Shown: one piece after another, positions 5,484-7,217 of the stretch | Numbering within the stretch: position 1 is the stretch's first letter | Layout: the number at the start of each line of letters is the position of its first letter | Source: an uncultured Gemmiger sp. | Lineage (GTDB): Bacteria > Bacillota > Clostridia > Oscillospirales > Ruminococcaceae | Length of the DNA stretch: 7,217 bases | Reading direction: 5' to 3' | Assembly (NCBI GenBank): GCA_959018215.1 | Contig: CAUEKL010000114.1 | Location: 1-7,217 of the forward strand | The notes under the pieces: model-generated | Told to the model about the DNA's origin: nothing | The model's database searches: none | Seen by the model: the letters and a program-made list of their open reading frames with translations, nothing else | Made by a program: the position numbers and the translations under genes

Positions 5484-6367
5484 TATTGCTGAATGGCGCT
5501 GCGCAGCCGGGTGCGGTACTCCTGGGGGGAGATGCCGTACATCTTGTGGAAGGTTTTGAGAAAGCTGCTGTAATTGGGAAATCCGTTTTCCAGGCAGGCG
5601 TCCAGGATCCGTTTGCCCTGTGCAATGTCCCGGCGGCAGCTCTGCATCCGCAGCTCGGTCAGGTAGCCGTGGACGCTCTGCATGGTGTATTCCTTGAAGA
5701 CCCGGGACAGGTGCTCCCGGCTGACATAGGCCATCCTGGCCAGTTCGGCCACGCTCAGGTCCGGTTCCCGGTAATGCTGCTGCAGGTAGGTAGTGATCAG
5801 CGCCACCAGGGGACTGGTGGCGGCAGGACGGGCCACCCCGTCCTCCGCAATGATCTGCCGGATAATCAGGGTCAGCTGCAGCAGGGTGGTGCGGTACATC
5901 AGCTCCTTTTCAAACTCCTGTTTTATCCCGGCGGCCGCGGCGGTACGCTCCATCAGCCCCCGGATATTCCACTTGCTGACCGGTTCTTCGTGGAAAATCA
6001 TCAGCTTGTCCGGAATGTCCCGGTTGGCGGAAGCGGGGTACACCGCCCGCAGCGTCTCCCGCCAGAAAGCGTCGTCCATCTGCATGATGAGCCGGTCGTA
6101 GGTGTCGTAAAAGCCGGTATGCACCGTGCCCGGGGGAATGAGCATCATCTCCCCGGGGTGCAGCTCGTACCGGCTGCCGTCCACGTGGTACAGTGCCTTG
6201 CCGCTGACCATGTAGATGTATTCGTGGTAGGGGTGGGAGTGGGTCACCGACTGCCGCACCTTCCGGTTGGAGTACCAGCCCACCACCACCTTGTCCAGGG
6301 GCAGGCGCAGGTTGGCCACCTCCTGGGTGATGTTCTGGTCGGCGTAGGGGGTCATGTAGGTTACCAT
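5483..6367 (-). CDS. AraC-family transcriptional regulator with N-terminal cupin domain
   Basis: A 294-residue regulator. The N-terminal half holds a cupin-type ligand-binding fold: HSHPYHEY (43-50) with H43, H45 and H48, then the MVSG turn and ELHPGEMMLIPPGTVHTGFY (68-87). This is typical of AraC proteins sensing sugars or small organic ligands. The C-terminal AraC/XylS domain (about 185-294) has two helix-turn-helix units: LSVAELARMAYVSREHLSRVF (204-224), and RILDACLENGFPNYSSFLKTF (253-273) followed by the family ending YGISPQEYR. ATG at 6367 has AGGAGG 9 nt upstream on the minus strand. It precedes the deacetylase gene and is the likely regulator of that pair and perhaps of itself through the repeats at 6413-6440. 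The ligand is not identifiable; a carbohydrate is likely from context. Confidence 0.93.
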   Translation of the reverse strand: MVTYMTPYADQNITQEVANLRLPLDKVVVGWYSNRKVRQSVTHSHPYHEYIYMVSGKALYHVDGSRYELHPGEMMLIPPGTVHTGFYDTYDRLIMQMDDAFWRETLRAVYPASANRDIPDKLMIFHEEPVSKWNIRGLMERTAAAAGIKQEFEKELMYRTTLLQLTLIIRQIIAEDGVARPAATSPLVALITTYLQQHYREPDLSVAELARMAYVSREHLSRVFKEYTMQSVHGYLTELRMQSCRRDIAQGKRILDACLENGFPNYSSFLKTFHKMYGISPQEYRTRLRSAIQQ

Positions 6368-6406
6368 GGTCGGGTGCCTCCTGAAAGGGATTTTCCTTGT
6401 GTTCTG

Positions 6407-6439
6407 AGTATATCACAAATTGCGAGGTTTGCGTCACAA
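6407..6439 (-). promoter_or_regulatory. Promoter of the AraC-family regulator gene
   Basis: Read on the minus strand, TGATATACT gives an extended -10 (TG-n-TATACT; TATACT at 6412-6407). A weak -35-like TTGTGA (6439-6434) lies 21 bp upstream, too far for a standard pair, so the extended -10 or an activator must matter. The predicted start is near 6400, about 33 nt before the ATG. Confidence 0.45.
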
Positions 6440-6440
6440 A
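6413..6440. repeat. 21-bp-spaced direct repeat, candidate AraC-family binding site
   Basis: TCACAAA occurs at 6413-6419 and again at 6434-6440, exactly 21 bp (two helical turns) apart, flanking the core promoter of the AraC gene. Same-face direct half-sites are the normal arrangement for AraC-family dimers. Two further partial copies of the inverse motif (ATTTGT at 6463-6468 and 6473-6478, 10 bp apart) lie upstream. Confidence 0.45.
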
Positions 6441-6473
6441 ACAAGACGATTTGAGGTTCATAATTTGTTATTA

Positions 6474-6483
6474 TTTGTACAAA
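6474..6483. promoter_or_regulatory. 10-bp perfect palindrome in the divergent intergenic region
   Basis: TTTGTACAAA is self-complementary and lies between the two divergent promoters. It may be an operator for an unknown dimeric regulator. A palindrome this short in AT-rich DNA could be chance. Confidence 0.25.
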
Positions 6484-6493
6484 GATAAACGAT

Positions 6494-6524
6494 ATGACGC
6501 AGATGCACAAGGAATAACTATAAT
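6494..6524 (+). promoter_or_regulatory. Promoter of the YcxB-like gene
   Basis: A perfect TATAAT (6519-6524) has a weak -35-like ATGACG (6494-6499) 19 bp upstream. The predicted start is near 6531, inside the palindrome at 6528-6542, leaving a leader of about 83 nt before the ATG at 6614. Confidence 0.5.
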
Positions 6525-6527
6525 TTT

Positions 6528-6542
6528 TGTGCACTGTGCACA
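6528..6542. promoter_or_regulatory. 15-bp perfect palindromic operator candidate at the start site of the YcxB-like gene
   Basis: TGTGCAC (6528-6534) and GTGCACA (6536-6542) are perfect 7-bp arms around a single T. The site covers the predicted transcription start just downstream of TATAAT, where a bound repressor would block initiation. The binding protein is unknown; neither regulator in the window has an obvious copy of this site at its own promoter. Confidence 0.5.
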
Positions 6543-6613
6543 TATACAGGAATGGCAAAACGTGATATTTGACGGCGGCCCAAGGATGTGCTGCCGGGAA
6601 AGGAAGGCGCTCC

Positions 6614-7192
6614 ATGGCGGTGCAGTATGAAGGCCGGATCGACCATACCGAAGATTCCATCCACGCACTCTTCCACACCCGCTACAACACCTATTGCCTG
6701 GGACGGGTGGTGGCCACGGCTGCGGCGGGCATCGCCCTGGTGGCGGCGGGCCTGTTTGCCCAGGTGCCCATGTGGGCCCAGGGGCTGTTGCTGCTGGCGG
6801 GCTGCCTTTTGTTTGTGGGGCGGGATTTCCCCGCCACCATCCAGGCGGAAAACGTGCTGGATGCCCGCAAGGGAGCCCTGCCCAGCGATGTGTGCACCTT
6901 CTTTTCCGGGCACATGGAACTGCAGGAAGGCAACGCCCATAAAAAACTGCGCTATGAACAGCTGGACCGCCTGGTCAGCGACAAGAACTATCTGTACCTC
7001 TTCCTGGGGCGGGATACGGCGGTGATGGTGGACAAGACCAAGATCACCCCCGGCACCGCCCAGGAGGTCATGGACCTGGTGGCCAAACGCAGCGGCAAAC
7101 GGTGGGAAGCCCCCGTCTCCCTGCTGACCATGAACCTGGGGGATCTGCTCCGGGCCTGGGACAGCCGCAAAGGCAGAAAGAAAAAAGCCTGA
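6614..7192 (+). CDS. YcxB-like membrane protein
   Basis: A 192-residue small membrane protein. An N-terminal soluble stretch (YEGRIDHTEDSIHALFHTRY, 5-24) is followed by two membrane helices (about 32-48 and 54-70). A cytoplasmic domain of about 110 residues follows, with the pattern FFSGHMELQEGNAHKKLRYEQLDRL-SDKNYLYLFL, ending in a very basic tail (SRKGRKKKA). The order of N-terminal strand, helical hairpin and a PH-like domain with 'aligned Y-x-x-L, x-x-Y-x-Y-L-F' spacing resembles the YcxB-like family of unknown function; this is pattern recognition only. ATG at 6614 is chosen because AAAGGAAGG (6599-6607) is well spaced; an in-frame start at 6569 lacks a good ribosome binding site. It is divergent from the AraC gene and probably a single-gene unit. 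No function is assigned. Confidence 0.75.
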   Translation: MAVQYEGRIDHTEDSIHALFHTRYNTYCLGRVVATAAAGIALVAAGLFAQVPMWAQGLLLLAGCLLFVGRDFPATIQAENVLDARKGALPSDVCTFFSGHMELQEGNAHKKLRYEQLDRLVSDKNYLYLFLGRDTAVMVDKTKITPGTAQEVMDLVAKRSGKRWEAPVSLLTMNLGDLLRAWDSRKGRKKKA

Positions 7193-7217
7193 ACCACGGC
7201 AAATGCCGGACGGCGGG
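7193..7217 (+). other. Start of a possible hairpin cut by the window edge
   Basis: CGGC (7197-7200) can pair with GCCG (7205-7208) around AAAT, directly after the stop codon of the YcxB-like gene. No T run is visible before the window ends, so it cannot be called a terminator. Confidence 0.2.

Noticed and set aside
5459..6454. A 331-codon plus-strand open frame
   Set aside because: It is antisense to the AraC-family gene, with no family motif and a Gly/His/Val-rich shadow composition.
1..7217. tRNA, rRNA, CRISPR array, insertion sequence or prophage genes
   Set aside because: No cloverleaf-like gene, repeat-spacer array, transposase, integrase or terminal inverted repeats were seen on either strand.

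Overview
The window is GC-rich, with strong G/C third-position bias in every gene, near-consensus AGGAGG-type ribosome binding sites and sigma-A type promoters confined to short AT-rich gaps. This looks like a high-GC gut Clostridia genome (Oscillospiraceae/Ruminococcaceae, e.g. the Faecalibacterium-Gemmiger-Subdoligranulum or Flavonifractor groups). That placement is inferred from composition and gene content only; there is no rRNA or marker gene here.

Layout. (1) 1-551: a stand-alone Rrf2-family regulator with four cysteines, its own promoter and a strong terminator. (2) 552-4598: a tightly packed plus-strand operon of five genes. A TetR-family regulator with a palindromic operator over its promoter is followed by a flavin-reductase-like flavoprotein with a C-terminal domain resembling PCP_red of dark-operative protochlorophyllide reductase, an atypical NAD(P)-binding SDR (overlapping ATGA junction), a multi-pass DUF1295 / steroid-5-alpha-reductase-like membrane protein, and an unrecognised six-helix membrane protein. 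A perfect 15-bp hairpin ends the operon and serves both converging transcription units. (3) 4611-6367, minus strand: an AraC-family regulator with an N-terminal cupin domain, then a polysaccharide-deacetylase (CE4-like) protein without a signal peptide. They are separated by a 7-bp GC hairpin. (4) 6368-6613: a divergent AT-rich regulatory region with a likely promoter for each direction and several repeats. (5) 6614-7192: a small two-helix membrane protein resembling the YcxB family.

The most interesting part is the TetR operon. A flavoprotein, an NAD(P) oxidoreductase, an SRD5A-like membrane reductase and a second membrane protein under one TetR repressor look like an inducible system for reducing a hydrophobic molecule, possibly steroid- or isoprenoid-like. 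The substrate cannot be read from the sequence. The PCP_red-like tail on the flavoprotein is unexpected in an organism with no other sign of tetrapyrrole-reductase genes in the window.
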